This document shows positions 19,262-31,700 of a stretch of DNA of 64,000 nt, in pieces; the first letter of the stretch is position 1, and each line of letters begins with the position of its first letter. Location: positions 558,001-622,000 of the forward strand of contig CAJQUW010006864.1 in assembly GCA_907163375.1 (NCBI GenBank). Reading direction: 5' to 3'. Source of the DNA: Prostheceraeus crozeri. Lineage: Eukaryota > Platyhelminthes > Polycladida > Euryleptidae. The notes under the pieces were generated by a model that was given only the letters and a program-made list of their open reading frames with translations, did not search any database and was not told where the DNA came from. The position numbers and the translations under genes were made by a program.

Positions 19262-22200
19262 GTTCATCCAGATAGTGAATATTTTTACCGACTCGGCAAC
19301 CCCTTTGTGTACTTCATAAATCAATTCACTAGAGATGATGCTAACTATAAGTTTCACCTAACCTGAATTTTGTTGTCAATGTAATTGCGTATGAAAGCAA
19401 TGATGCGTAATAAGCAAGGAACTGAAAAAGTTTTTCGATTGAGTGAGCTTCTTTTTAGTATTCTGACGAGTGCTTTATGAAAATGAAAATATATTTTCCC
19501 AGGCGTTTAACGTAATCATTCACTCCAAAAGTAATGAGTATTTAACACACAACTTCACTTTGCAATATCTGATAGAAAATACATCGAAACGAAGTAAAGT
19601 ATTTCCAAGGATCATCGAAAGTAAGACATCAATTTCCTTGACTGAATTATCATTTCAAGGACATAAGTGAAATAAGAGCATTAGTCGGCAGATGACAGGT
19701 CTGGTGGCAATTATCAAATGCCCAATCTACCGTCATCGTTATAGCAAAGTTGACCAAATTGATGATGCATTCCCCACAGGTTTTAGTAAATCGGTTTAGA
19801 ATTCTTAATCGAGGAACCCTCAAGTAACGTAAGCAATTTGTCATAATACGTATAAGTAATTCCAATTAAGTTATGGCTATACTACATCGTGCAGTATGTA
19901 CTATATACTGTATATATACTGTATAGTATATATATTTGCATTGTTTTTCTCCATATTGAAGCCTTATAAGACTACGGATATTATGTTGCATCAGTACAGT
20001 AGAGCTATATTACTTTGTGTCCAATTAATTGAAATATGTTAATAGAATTTATGGATGATGAATTTTCAACTCGATTTAATCGTTCATGAATTCTATTAAT
20101 ATGTTTCAACTACTGCTTACTGGCATCATTTTTACTTGATCACTGCCTTTACCTTATAAATTAACTGTACTCAAGCGAATCATTAATTCTACATCATTCA
20201 TAGGTTTGTATATTTCAGTATCTCTTGTCAATGTTGTAATGTCAAAAATCAAAATGTAAGAGTTAAGAAATACGTCTTCGCTTAATTTATTTTCATTTGA
20301 AAAGACACTCCCTAACAATTTATGCATGATCCTCCTCAGAATTGACTGACTAAAGAATATTATCTTATAGACACAGACTATTTCCACATTTATTGGTATC
20401 ATTGCTAGTGAGCATGATCATCATTTACTATCGATATGTAGTTGCGAGCTTTATCCAAAATTTATCCGTATGTTGTGCATACTGATATAATTTGGCTGTC
20501 CTTTCTCTTTGTTTCTGTTCAATTGTGGCCCAATGTACTTGGAGGAAAAATGCAACAGGACGACACTTCAACTTCTCGCCGCATTTTAATTCATGTACTT
20601 ACAGATTTACTATTCCATGACTACATCATTTTAAGCGACAAATATTTCACTATATTCATTATTTGAGTTTCTTATAAACCATGACAGGTTATATACCTCA
20701 CCGGTAAGAGGTTTCTGTAAAAGTATAGCAATATAAGTATCATCATCGTTGTTTCTATGTCAGCATCTTGATGCCAAATTTTCCCCATCGCTATTAGGCC
20801 AACTATGTAGTCCTTGCCTAACATCAAAGAAGTTCCAAAACGTTTATACTGCAACTGACGATTCGAAGATGCAACAAAGCAAAAATCCTTGTTACATTAT
20901 CTTTCTGACAGTTTTTGTAAATTAGTTTAACAAATAAATGTAGGAGTCGTCAGTCCCACAGCGCAAATAACTAGCGTGGGATAGCTTATTTATAAAGATC
21001 TCACAAAGTTCATAAAAAATCAAATCATGAGTGCAGCACAATAGTTGCGACTAAATAACAAAAAATGTCATGGAGTTTTCATTCTCCAACTAATGTAATT
21101 CAAACACTGTTATAAGTTGAAGGCACATGAGGTATAATAATCAAAAGGAAGAACTGTCCACTTAAAAGCAATCTGATTGAAGTCTCACTTTTGACCATCT
21201 ATTAGGAACATATTTTTAATAGCTTTTGATTTAGAACAGCAAAATTTCTTATAATTTAAGTGCATTATATTGGTTGATAATTGGAATTCGTCGGTCTTTT
21301 TTTACAAAAGGTCGCACCTATCTCGATTTTCAGTTATCGGTAAATTGAGAAAACGTGCTTTTCGTGCTTTTCAATAAGACTTTTTAATTTTTCTTTTCAC
21401 ACAGCCCGCTCATTATTTGTCATAATTATATCTTCATGATTTTGTTATATTATCATTATTTTCGATGTAAAATATTCGAAACTTCCATTTAATGCAGATG
21501 TGATCTACGTGCATCATTATCGATTTTCTATGCACATCAACCTTTTGAGAAAATAATTGTTTTCAAGGAAAATGCTAGTTACAGAGCAAATTAATCATAT
21601 TGTTAGCAAATTCATCTGATGCGATATTGTATGTGTCTTAATAAGTTATAGAATACATTTGTTGTCAGGAGTTGGGCACTATTTCGATATGTACTATTAA
21701 CTAGGGATACGGCCTTTTGGAAAATGGCGCTACTACACCTTCTAAATAGTTTTGTTTTTAAACCCCCACAGAGAAGTCTGTCTGGAACAAGGGGATCCTA
21801 TGTCAGCCTAAGTTTTTCAATTGCAATTTATAAGACTATTTCTTTGATGACGAAATTGGAGTTTCAGATAAATATTTCTAGAAAGTCTATTTTAGTTGCG
21901 GCGCCTAAGTAGGATTCTTGAATCTCAAGTGGCCGAAGATAATAATTAAAAACAAACCCAATTCAGTTGGCAGATTAGCTATTAAAATGCGCAATTTTAT
22001 AACTTTCGGCAATAACTTTAGCGATTTTTCCCATTTGCATTGAAGCCAGAACAGACTTTGACATGGAAAAACGAATAATTGGTCTATTATCTCAAGCATC
22101 AAATCGAATATCCGTTGACAGAGCCCATGAGTTGAAGCGGAGTACAAACTTTCCCGAATTTGTATCAAATTTCTGGAAAGTAGATGGAATCTTTTGATGT

Positions 22201-23552
22201 TGACGTTCATTTTGCGATGCTACGTCCAGTCAATTTTGTAGTCAGCCAGGTTCGTAGAAAATTCTCAATCGATTATTTTGTCAATCGACAAAGCATACAC
22301 CGCTTATCTTAGACATGTTCCCATTTGCTTTAATGGAAATAAAGCCGCCAAACTTCGCCATCGATCATAGCAGACCTTATATCGTCCAGGCAAGAATTTG
22401 TGATTTAAGTTGTTGATACGACTTTGACTGCCTTCTCAAGTCACATTCTCAAGATGAATAATTCAAACATTGCGTATTCAGATCCGACATTATAGAAATC
22501 TCAATATCCCCTATAGATTCACCATTCAATTGTTGATCTATCAATTTCTGCTCTCTGAATTTAAAATTTATTCTGCTGCAGGATAAAAATCAAAAATCCC
22601 AAATAAAATGTTGTGATGTTTCTCGAGTCCAGGTTTATCTGTAACTTCTGAATTTTTGGTTATGTAGTTATGTGGAGTCAACTGCAGATCTCAATTTTTG
22701 CTCATTTTTGTAATGAAATGGCTGACATAGGACATGTACATAATTTATGCAGATTCAAAGTAAAGTAAATCTAAATACAGAGTAATGAATTTGGATTCGG
22801 AACATATCAGATTGTAAAGAAAACCTTTGATCAATAATAGATGAATGCAGGAATTTACATTCATTAGCTGCATCAGTTTTCGTATTGGACATCGGCACCG
22901 ACACTAGGGAGTGGCAAGCACCCATGGGGACTGGTCCCCTTGTCACACCAAGGTTATAACTAGCAGAATTTTTGGCGATCTGATGCGCACTGATGGCCGG
23001 TATCTTCATAGACTGGCTAGGAATCGTCGGCTTTTGTAATATGTTGTTAAATTCATCTAAGTTGCTTAATTTTAGAAAATCAACAATTAGAACAAACTGA
23101 GGAAATTCTACTTTCTCAAGAATGGGAAAATATAAGCAAATATAAGGAAATATATGACCAATAATGGTGCTTTAAAAACTTTCGTCTTTTATTTAACCGT
23201 ATTTGTATAATTAAACAGTATACACATACAGACCCCATAGGAAGTTCAGCATACACCTATTCTACCACAAGAAGTTTTTGTAGAACCATTTCAAATGCTT
23301 AGTCAAGTTCTCAAAATTTTAGCAGTCCGATAGGATTTCTATAATAAAGTTACTTTTCGAATGAGGTATGCTGAATATCGAAATTAACAAATTTTCTTTG
23401 ATACAAGTTGGAACAGTTCTTTGAGTGACCGTCTATTTGACATATAATCAAGTTAGACATTTTCATTAAGAGCGAAATTCTTTAAACTTATAAGTTCTAA
23501 TCTTGAAGTGAAAGAAATTTCGCACAAGTGCAGCATTTAATTATAATATATT
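19262..23552. other. 4.3 kb with no gene recognised
   Basis: AT-rich sequence with short chance frames only. A TATA-type dinucleotide run lies at about 19905-19935. A 13-bp inverted pair (CCTATGTCAGCC near 21803, GGCTGACATAGG near 22720) could mark a decayed MITE, but the rest does not match. Nothing else is supportable. Confidence 0.5.
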
Positions 23553-23672
23553 ATGATAACGCAACAGCAGCATTTGTTCGAGCGGAGTTTTCGTGAGGGA
23601 GTGGTGTCCCAGGGATGGAGGAACGATGAGATTGTTCCTTTGTTGAAGGCCGGGAACGGGGGGCACTTGAAA
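23553..23672 (+). pseudogene. Short LINE reverse-transcriptase fragment
   Basis: Reads 'HLFERSFREGVVSQGWRNDEIVPLLKAGNG', the segment before the first reverse-transcriptase motif in CR1/Jockey-type LINEs. Only about 35 codons survive. It is followed directly by the endonuclease part of another LINE, the wrong order for one element, so it is a separate, older insertion. Confidence 0.6.
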
Positions 23673-24594
23673 AATAAACATGATTTTCCCTTCATCATAA
23701 ATTACTCAGGTCATCATACAACGGGAACGAAATCTGCAAAATCAAGAAGAAATATCAAAGGCATATCAGTATACATAAAGGATGACATAAAACATTTAAA
23801 AATTGAAAATATCATAAGAGAAAGAGGAACAATTAGAATCAATATAATAAGTCAAAGCAGAGAGCGTGAACGATCATCGGACATTTTTTAATGAAATGCT
23901 GTAGAGGCAACAAGTAATCAAAGTATAAAGACAATGAATTTTACGAGACTAACAAAGATTATATTGTTGAATTTAAGATAGAAAGCATAATAATTATTGG
24001 TGATTTAAATGGACGAATTGGTATAGGGAATGATAATAAAAAGTATGGATTCCCAAAATGGAAGTCAGAGGATATGACAATTACTATCTACGGACAAGAC
24101 TTCCTAACATTTTGTAATGAAACTAATTTAATTACAGCGAACGGAAGATTCGAAAATATTGACTGTTTTGGAAAATGCACGTTTCATTGTATTCAGAAAA
24201 ATGTGGTAAGGAAATCTATGGTTGATTATTTGATCATACAAGAATCTGTCTTAAATTTATTAGCTGAATTTGAAATTGGTAACCCAGTGTTATACACCAA
24301 TCATTCACAATTAAAAATAAAATTAAAAGCAGCATGTGTCAAATAAAAACTAAGTCTGAATCAAAAGCCTTCTCGCAAAAAGACATTTTCTGTAAGTAAC
24401 CTAAATATTTACATGATTCCCCATTAAGTTAATTGTTTAAATTTGACATCTTCCGTTTCCTGGATCCTTCGAATTTTTTACCGCATCGTGTTTTTTATTC
24501 AATACTTGATTTTTACTTTAATGGACACGAAAAAATTGCTTGACATTTGATAGAATTTTGTTTGATTTAAACTGCTCATTACTATCTCACATCT

Positions 24595-24692
24595 CATATT
24601 AGAAATATAGATAAAAAATGTACTAAATAAAAGAGAAAGCATGCGTCAAGTCAATACATTTAAGTACATTTTTTATCTATATTTCTAATATG
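24595..24692. repeat. 30-bp perfect inverted repeat (hairpin)
   Basis: 24595-24624 is the reverse complement of 24663-24692 (starts CATATTAGAAATATAGATA), with a 38-base spacer. It lies in the gap between the LINE endonuclease and reverse-transcriptase pieces and may be an end of an inserted MITE. Confidence 0.9.
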
Positions 24693-25898
24693 TTGATCTC
24701 TCTTTGTGTGTCTCCATCTCTATGTTCGTTATACTATTTTTTGTTTCACTTCTCATTCTGAAATAAGCATACTAAACTAGGTCTATGTTATTGTTTAGTG
24801 ATGTCTCATAGTATTTCTAAGTATTTCTTATGTTATGATTCAAGTTTCAAATCTTTATGTGCACATAGCTAATTTGTATTGCCCGTGATCAAGCCTCAGG
24901 GCGATAATTTGGGCTGCTTATAAATTTAGTTAGTTTTTATCTCTTGATTTTGCGCGGAAGAAGGGCCACTAAGCCAAATTAAAACCCATAAGAGGACAAT
25001 TATTCATAATATTGTCAATCATTATTACAATGATTATTTATATTCATATTGTCAAACAGGATTTCGAACAGGAAGCTCAACATTGGATAACATGTATGTA
25101 GTAAAATGAAGTGATGCAAATCTATAAGAGCTATAAGCATCCTTTTTATTTGAGTTTTATGGACTTATCGAATGCTTTTGATTCAGATCCTAAGAATATT
25201 ATTGATAAATAAGTTGCATGCATTACTTCCAAACAGTAACTTTCTCCACTTGCTTGCGAAATTGATAACTGAAAAGAAATACAAAATATTTTTTAATGGC
25301 GATGAATCTTTAGCGTTTGGCTTGCAAGATGGTTTACTTCAATGTGATAGTTTATCTCCAACTTTGTTTTCTGTATTCATGAATGATTTGGCTAAAGAAA
25401 TTCATTCCAGCATTGGAATAACAAACGCTCCGATAATCGAAGATTTTCATATGTCATGTTTAATCTATGCTGATGACAAATTGCTGACAAAAAATTTTGC
25501 TGATGACAAATTTTGCTTCTATAACAAATTGTCTGAAATGAATGAAATACAGTTTCAATTTTACAAACTTGGTGAATTTGGATTGCTTCCTGTTGAATAT
25601 TATTATAAAAAAGCCGAAATTAATCTTTGGATTAAATAATTTTAAGTGAGAAGTACAACATTATGAAAACGTGTTCTGATCATATTTTGAGCAACTTGAA
25701 TAATTATATATGTTCATATACTTGGTGCTGGATAATAAGAAAACTCCGCAGACAATTAAATTTATCATATTTAGAAAAGAAAACAATATCAAATGTTAAT
25801 GGAAGAAAGTATAAGAATATAGCTAAAAATGGACTTACAGAAAATTTCAGGACTGAATGCATAAACGATGCTAAAAGAAGTAGAACTGGAACTAATTA

Positions 25899-27543
25899 CA
25901 GTCCGTTTCATAAAAAGTGGATCATCCTAAAATTTGACTAAATAAAACATAAGTATGATACAGAAAACATTTTTCATGTTATTTCATGTCCCTAATATAT
26001 TTACATGCCCTTATATAATCTGATAAGCTATGATACAGTAGCGGTTCTTAAGAAGCTAATATTTTGTGGCCCTACCCTTATTGTCAATGACACTACCAAT
26101 TCGTCTAGGCATTGATTCGATGATATCGTTGATTTTTGACTGATCTAACTTTCTCCACTCTCTTTTTAACAGTGACGTAAGTTGTGATACGCCATCTGTA
26201 GGTAGCAGTGAACGACGAACGTTACGTTTTAGAATACTCCATACATTTTCTATGGGATTCAGATCAGGAGAACGAGCTGGCCAAGATAATGTCCTAAGCC
26301 CTAATTGAGACTTGCATAAGTTGACTCTACTACTCCTGTGACACGTAGCATTATCATCCATAAATAACCAAGTCGATCTGTCATTTGGCCAATGTTCATT
26401 CGTAAAACATTCACATAGCGTTCAGAATTCATGGTTCCTTGCTGTATGTGAAGTTCAGAACGCCCATTGGTCCAAATGCCAGCCCAAATCAGTAGAGTCG
26501 CACCATCTTGTACCCGGGGACGATGTAAATGTCTGGGAGATTTCCTGATCAGATTTTATCCATAATCTCAATCGACCATCACTATCCTTCAGACGGACTG
26601 ATGCCTCATCAGACCAGACAACCCGATCCCATTGATTTCGCCAGTGACAATGACTCATTGCCCATCTGAGACGTCTTTTTGTATGCTGATCTGATAATTC
26701 GATCTGAGAGGGCCTCTTAAAGCTCTTGAAATTCGACTCAATAAGTCTTCTACGAATAGTGGACTTAGAAATAGACGAGTCTAGTGCAGCCATCTCAGTT
26801 AACGAGAGACTTGGATCAACTTTAACAAATCTCAAAATTAGGCGGTCTCTACGTTTGGATGTTTTGCGTGGACGGCCAGAGCCCTCTTTACGACAGAGTC
26901 GAAAATCATCATTATGCCATCTATGCACATTTGTGTAAGGGACATTTAGTCGCTTGCTTGTAGCTCGCAAAGAAAAACCTTGTTCTAGCAAGGCTGACAC
27001 TTTGCCTTTTGTGAATGCGATCTCGTTTTTGTTCATTTGTGCTTTGTATTGTTTTCAACCGGTAAGAGATAGATTTCTAGCTAAAAGCAATCAGGAGTGC
27101 TGCCAACACCACCGCAACGAAGTCAGGAAGCTATGGAACATGAAGTCCAGTTAATCACATGTAGCAGTTACATTATTGTTGATGAATAATGGTGATATAC
27201 TGGCTCTGATTGACCGATTTTCTTTATTTTTGTTTTGCTTGATAGCTTTTGGCTTGTAGAAAAACATATTACATAACAAAGGAAACAGATGTAATTTTAT
27301 AAGAGTGAGGTATGATTTTGTGTAACATTGCTAAATGAAGATCAAATTATCTACTACTTTTTTATCTATAACAGGAAAACAACTCAATATTCATGCTTGA
27401 AATTTCCAACAATGATATTAGTAAGCACAACTGACATATCTTCAAAAAAAATTTCAGAGAAATTCGTTCAAGTTTGGCGGAGTTAGACAAAGTTGAAGTT
27501 AAGGCGATGTTTAAGGGTGATCCATTTTTTATGAAACAATCTG
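25899..27543 (-). mobile_element. Tc1-like transposon, copy 1
   Basis: A 1645-bp element with imperfect ~30-bp inverted ends (left CAGTCCGTTTCATAAAAAG, right inverted CAGATTGTTTCATAAAAAA), flanked by TA on both sides. Transposase on -, with about 500 bases of non-coding sequence upstream of it to the right end. The best-preserved N-terminus of the four copies in the window. It sits inside the LINE 23673-28740. Confidence 0.93.
26056..27036 (-). pseudogene. Tc1-like DD34E transposase, copy 1
   Basis: The start at 27036 gives 'MNKNEIAFTKGKVSALLEQG', a paired-type DNA-binding region with two helix-turn-helix parts (first about residues 5-45, second about 65-110), and a 'GSGRPRKTSKRR' GRPR-like linker. 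The first D is in 'VVWSDEASVRL'. The second is in 'MDDNATCHRSS' and the E in 'SPDLNPIENVWS', exactly 34 residues apart. The tail is 'RRIGSVIDNKGRATKY'. Two frameshifts interrupt it, one near 26540 (before 'PGTRWCDSTD', where the other frame gives the expected 'RVQDGATLLIWAGIW') and one near 26362. Both recur in copies 3 and 4, so the source copy was already broken. Confidence 0.92.
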
Positions 27544-27755
27544 TATTTGGAATCAACACAATTCAATTGTACTGTTAAACGTTATTTAACTTTTAACTTG
27601 AAGCGAAATGACATTGCACCATTGTTGAAAATGTTGCACGGAACTCACAATTTAGCGGTAAGAACGGTAAGCTACTGAGCAATCAGAGTAGAATACGAAG
27701 AAAGAAAATGTAGGTTTTGCAATGATGGAACAAAAAAAAACTGCATTCCATTATA
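27544..27755 (+). pseudogene. LINE tail between two Tc1 copies
   Basis: About 210 bases, with 'GTHNLAVRTVSY' and 'EYEERKCRFCNDGT' on +. These match the Cys-rich C-terminus of LINE reverse-transcriptase proteins. It continues the LINE that precedes Tc1 copy 1. Confidence 0.5.
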
Positions 27756-28714
27756 CAGATTGTTTCATAAAAAATGGATCACCCTTAAACATCGCCTTAA
27801 CTTCAACTTTGTCTAACTCCGCCAAACTTGAACGAATTTCTCTGAAATTTGGAAGATACACGTATGTCAGTTGTGCTTACTAATATCATTGTTGGAAATT
27901 TCAAGCATGAATATTGAGTTGTTTTCCTGTTATAGATAAAAAAGTAGTAGATAATTTGATCTTCATTTAGCAATGTTACACAAAATCATACCTCACTCTT
28001 ATAAAATTACATTTGTTTCCTTTGTTATGTAATATGTTGTTCTACAAGCCAAAAGCTATCAAGCAAAACAAAAATAAAGAAAATCGGTCAATCAGAGCCA
28101 GTATATCACCATTATTCATCAACAATAATGTAACTGCTACATGTGATTAACTGGACTTCATGTTCCATAGCTTCCTGACTTCGTTGCGGTGGTGTTGGCA
28201 GCACTCCTGATTGCTTTCAGCTAGAAATCTATCTCTTACCGGTTGAAAACAATAAAAAGCACAAATGAACAATAACGAGATCGCATTCACAAAAGGCAAA
28301 GTGTCAGGGTTTTCTTTGCGAGCTTTTCTTGGCCAGCTCGTTCTCCTGATCTGAATCCCATAGAAAATGTATGGAGTATTCTAAATCGCAACGTTCGTCG
28401 TTCACTGCTACCTACAGATGGCGTATCACAACTTACGCCACTGTTAAAAAGAGAGTGGAGAAAGTTAGATCAGTCAAAAATCAACGATATCATCGAATCA
28501 ATGCCTAGACGAATTGGTAATGTCATTGACAATAAGGGTAGGGCCACAAAATATTAGCTTCTTAAGAACCGTTGCTGTATCATAGCTTATCAGATTATAT
28601 AAGGACATTTAAATATATTAGGGACATGAAATAACATGAAAAATGCTTTCTGTATCATACTTATGTTTTATTTAGTCAAATTTTAGGATGATCCACTTTT
28701 TATGAAACGGACTG
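27756..28714 (+). mobile_element. Tc1-like transposon, copy 2, internal deletion
   Basis: A 959-bp derivative of the same family in the opposite orientation, with both inverted ends and TA on both sides. The start of the transposase ('NNNEIAFTKGKVSGFSLRAF') runs straight into the end ('LGQLVLLI', then the codons for 'PIENVWSILNRNVRRSLLP' and the 'RRIGNVIDNKGRATKY' tail), so about 690 bases of the middle are missing. Non-autonomous; it could still be moved by a related transposase. Confidence 0.92.
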
Positions 28715-28716
28715 TA

Positions 28717-31700
28717 TCTGTGAATGCTCGATGTATGACAATGACAGGTTACAACTTATATCATTTCTCATCAATGTCACTATGCAAGCTTTCTATGGAA
28801 TGCTGCAGAATATAACTATCGGAGACATTGTGAAATGAAGCAAATTTATCAAAACAGCAAATGACGTCAGAACCAATATATTGCTTCAACAACGAATGAT
28901 AGCGTGAATACTGTTTAACCGCAGTAAAGAAAGAGACATTGTGTTAGAGGTTTCAGTCATAAAATGTTTGCCAGAAAACATTCAAGAGTGTTCACGAGGT
29001 CCGGAACAGTTATTACAGTCATACCCTGCTGTCTAACCCGTGAATTTCTTAGCATTGTAATATGTATTATTTCATTAAAAATCCTTATTTCGAACCTCTT
29101 AATAATTAGGGTTGCTAACTACTTATGAAAAGTGTTTTAGGATGCCATAAATAATGCAATATTATATCGGACCTTTTTATATTTATATTCACCTGCGATA
29201 TCTTATTGCATATATGCACAATTAATGTGACTCATGTTATGATTAAATCTATCCAAAGTCCATTCGCATCAATGCAATGTCTTCTCCTTCCAATGTCAAA
29301 ATCCAGTGTCTAAAGCCATTGCTAATATGTTCTCTTGTAGAAAAATAAACGATTTTGACTTTTGCCTTTTGATATATCATGTCTACAAAACCCTACAACA
29401 CCTGATCACTGCTCTCAATTTTGGAAGGCAGAATCGCATATTTGATCAGCGAAGTCAATCTGAGGTTTCTTCTAAGTCAATTATTTGCAATTACTCACTG
29501 CAGCATATATTGATAAATCCTTTAAAACAGGCCACGAGCTTTTCCTTCGGTCAGTCAAGGTTGTTTAACGCATGCTCATTGCTCGCCATGGAGAAATCAT
29601 CATACTTCAGTCTTGCTCAAACTCTCTTCGTTAAGTTTTGTTGTTTGCTAAATTTGTCAATAAAATCATATTCCTTCAGTTGACGCAGTTATATTAAAGT
29701 TGATCGCAAGATTCCATGCACAAGCATTCATTGCAGGTACTGCTGCGTAATTCATGCATGTACATCCGTTTAAGCTTAAAGTTAAATTCTATAACCAGGT
29801 TGGCATGATGGCAAAAAATAAATTTGTCTTTCTGCTGAGAATCCCGTATTATACAGGATTGTTCAGCAACCAGCATTACTCACACATAAATCAATTATCT
29901 AAATTTAACTCAATATTTACTTGAGCTAATTAACAGAGTATGGAATTAATTGCAAACTCACATTTGTCATTTTGATCTAAGAATAATTGACGCATGCGAT
30001 GATCTGAGAATCCATCAAGCGCAAGGCTGGAAGTTCGAAATTCGTTACGGCATTTTCCGAGAGGAGACTACTGGGATAATTAACTTGTGCCTGAATTGTC
30101 CACTAAGGATGAGCGAGGGATCGGGTTACATTAATTTTTAAACCCGACTCGAACTAAAAGACAATCCGTAACCGAGGTCGGTCTGGGTCGAGATTTGGCT
30201 CGATAACAGAGCATCAGAAGCCGACCCGACAAGATTAAATCTGAGAGACATCAATGATACTATTATAATGATAATACTCGCATGACATGAAAATGATGGT
30301 AAAATCCCTGTAGGCTAATTTTAGAACTCTAAGAGCCCATTGTTCCAATTTCTAAAGCACCGCATACAGTACAGCAGTCTACAAGAACGACATTTTTTGC
30401 CACTATTTTGGTTCCTCTGAGTCTGTTTTTTCGACTATTCTGTGCCTTTGTGTACGCTTTCGGAGTATATTCGTCGTGTGGTGTTTTGGCTTTTTTGGGT
30501 TTTTGGGTCCTACAATTTTTTTTTTGATTTGGTTGGAAATTTTTGGCCTGTGCCTGTATTGTGTTTGTGCCCTTTGCATCACGTGTGATCCGCTACTATC
30601 ATCTCGTCTGTGTATAGTTCCTTCCTTGTGTGTGGTGCGTCCAAGTTCCCGTCATATCCCGCTCTCGTTCGTTCGAATTCAAAATGAAAATTCTTTTTTA
30701 TTTTTTTACTGTCCCAGCTGTGACTGTCAGCTGGTGTGTCCCATCATCACTGTAAGATTAAAGAGATTAAAGCAACCCCTTTCTATATTGCACCGATCGG
30801 TTCGAGTTTCTGTCAGCAATTGCTACTTGCATTTTGTTTGTGTTTTGTGTGCATTGATTCTGCTCTTCATCGTTAGTCTTCGTCATGGGCTCGGTTGTGC
30901 TCGTGGTTTAAAGTCTTTTGATGTTTTGAGGATGGTTGAGAACAATATATCTAACAATATATCCTATGCAAGATGCTTAGATGCTATTGTCAACCGCAAA
31001 GATCAAATGCCTTCTGACTGATCCTAAGATAGAATAAATCGAAGCAATGTTCGGACCACATTGAACTGGAAACTCATGTAGTTATGTTAGAAAATTTTTT
31101 CTTGTAGACCAAAAAAACCTCCGTAGACAACCCCTCCTCATTGACTGATTGACCAATGGATGCCTCTCCTCATTGATATACATTTTCAAATATAAGAATA
31201 CATTTTTTAGTTTTAGAAACTGACATACATTTGAAAAATAGAGATGAAGATTGAATGACGCACAGCTAGACAGAGCAATTTATAATAAAATGAAATTCCT
31301 GAGTAATGAAGCAACATTATCCTGAGAATCATGACTCATGAAAATTGCGAAATTCTCTAAATTACGATCATGATATCTAGAATTGATTCTTTTAAAAAAT
31401 TCGATCGAATCGGCAAGTCGATAAATAATACAAGAACGGTAAATATTACTTGTAAAACTTTGCTTACTTTTGCAATTACCCGACCGAAATTCAACATTGA
31501 GAAATACACAAAGATTACAAAAAAAATGTCTATCTGCAAAACAAAAAAAACAATTCAAACAACTCCAACATAAACCAAATGCTTAACACAATGATAATTA
31601 TCGTAATAATTTCCGATTTGCGAAGGGTTTTGAATTTCCAACGGACAATAAAACGGCCAGGCGGGACAAAACGACAAATCAGCAGAAACAGATTCGTTTT

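Larger units (their letters stand above)
23673..28740 (+). mobile_element. LINE (endonuclease + reverse transcriptase), split by two Tc1 copies
   Basis: In order on +: endonuclease pieces ('GISVYIKDDIKHLKI' at about 23755; 'IIGDLNGRIG' at about 23994; 'VVRKSMVDYLIIQES' and 'NHSQLKIKL' at 24206-24330), a 700-base stretch with a hairpin, then the reverse transcriptase ('TGFRTGSSTLDNM' at 25055; 'FMDLSNAFD' at 25155; 'CDSLSPTLFSVFMNDL' at 25345; 'LIYADDKLL' at 25463). A Tc1 copy interrupts at 25899-27543. The C-terminal finger-like part resumes at 27604-27755 ('GTHNLAVRTVSY', 'RKCRFCNDGTKKNC'), where a second Tc1 copy sits. Many stops and shifts; long dead. The right limit is uncertain. Clade not assigned. 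Confidence 0.7.

Noticed and set aside
21720-22740. Possible MITE with inverted CCTATGTCAGCC ends
   Set aside because: Only 12-13 bases match and there is no target duplication.
22755-23009. 84-codon open stretch on -
   Set aside because: Slightly GC-richer than its surroundings, but no motif or splice context was found.
29306-29683. 125-codon open stretch on +
   Set aside because: AT-rich with no recognisable motif and no neighbours; likely chance.
30476-31021. 181-codon open stretch on +
   Set aside because: No ATG at its front, T/G-rich composition, no family signature, no supporting context.
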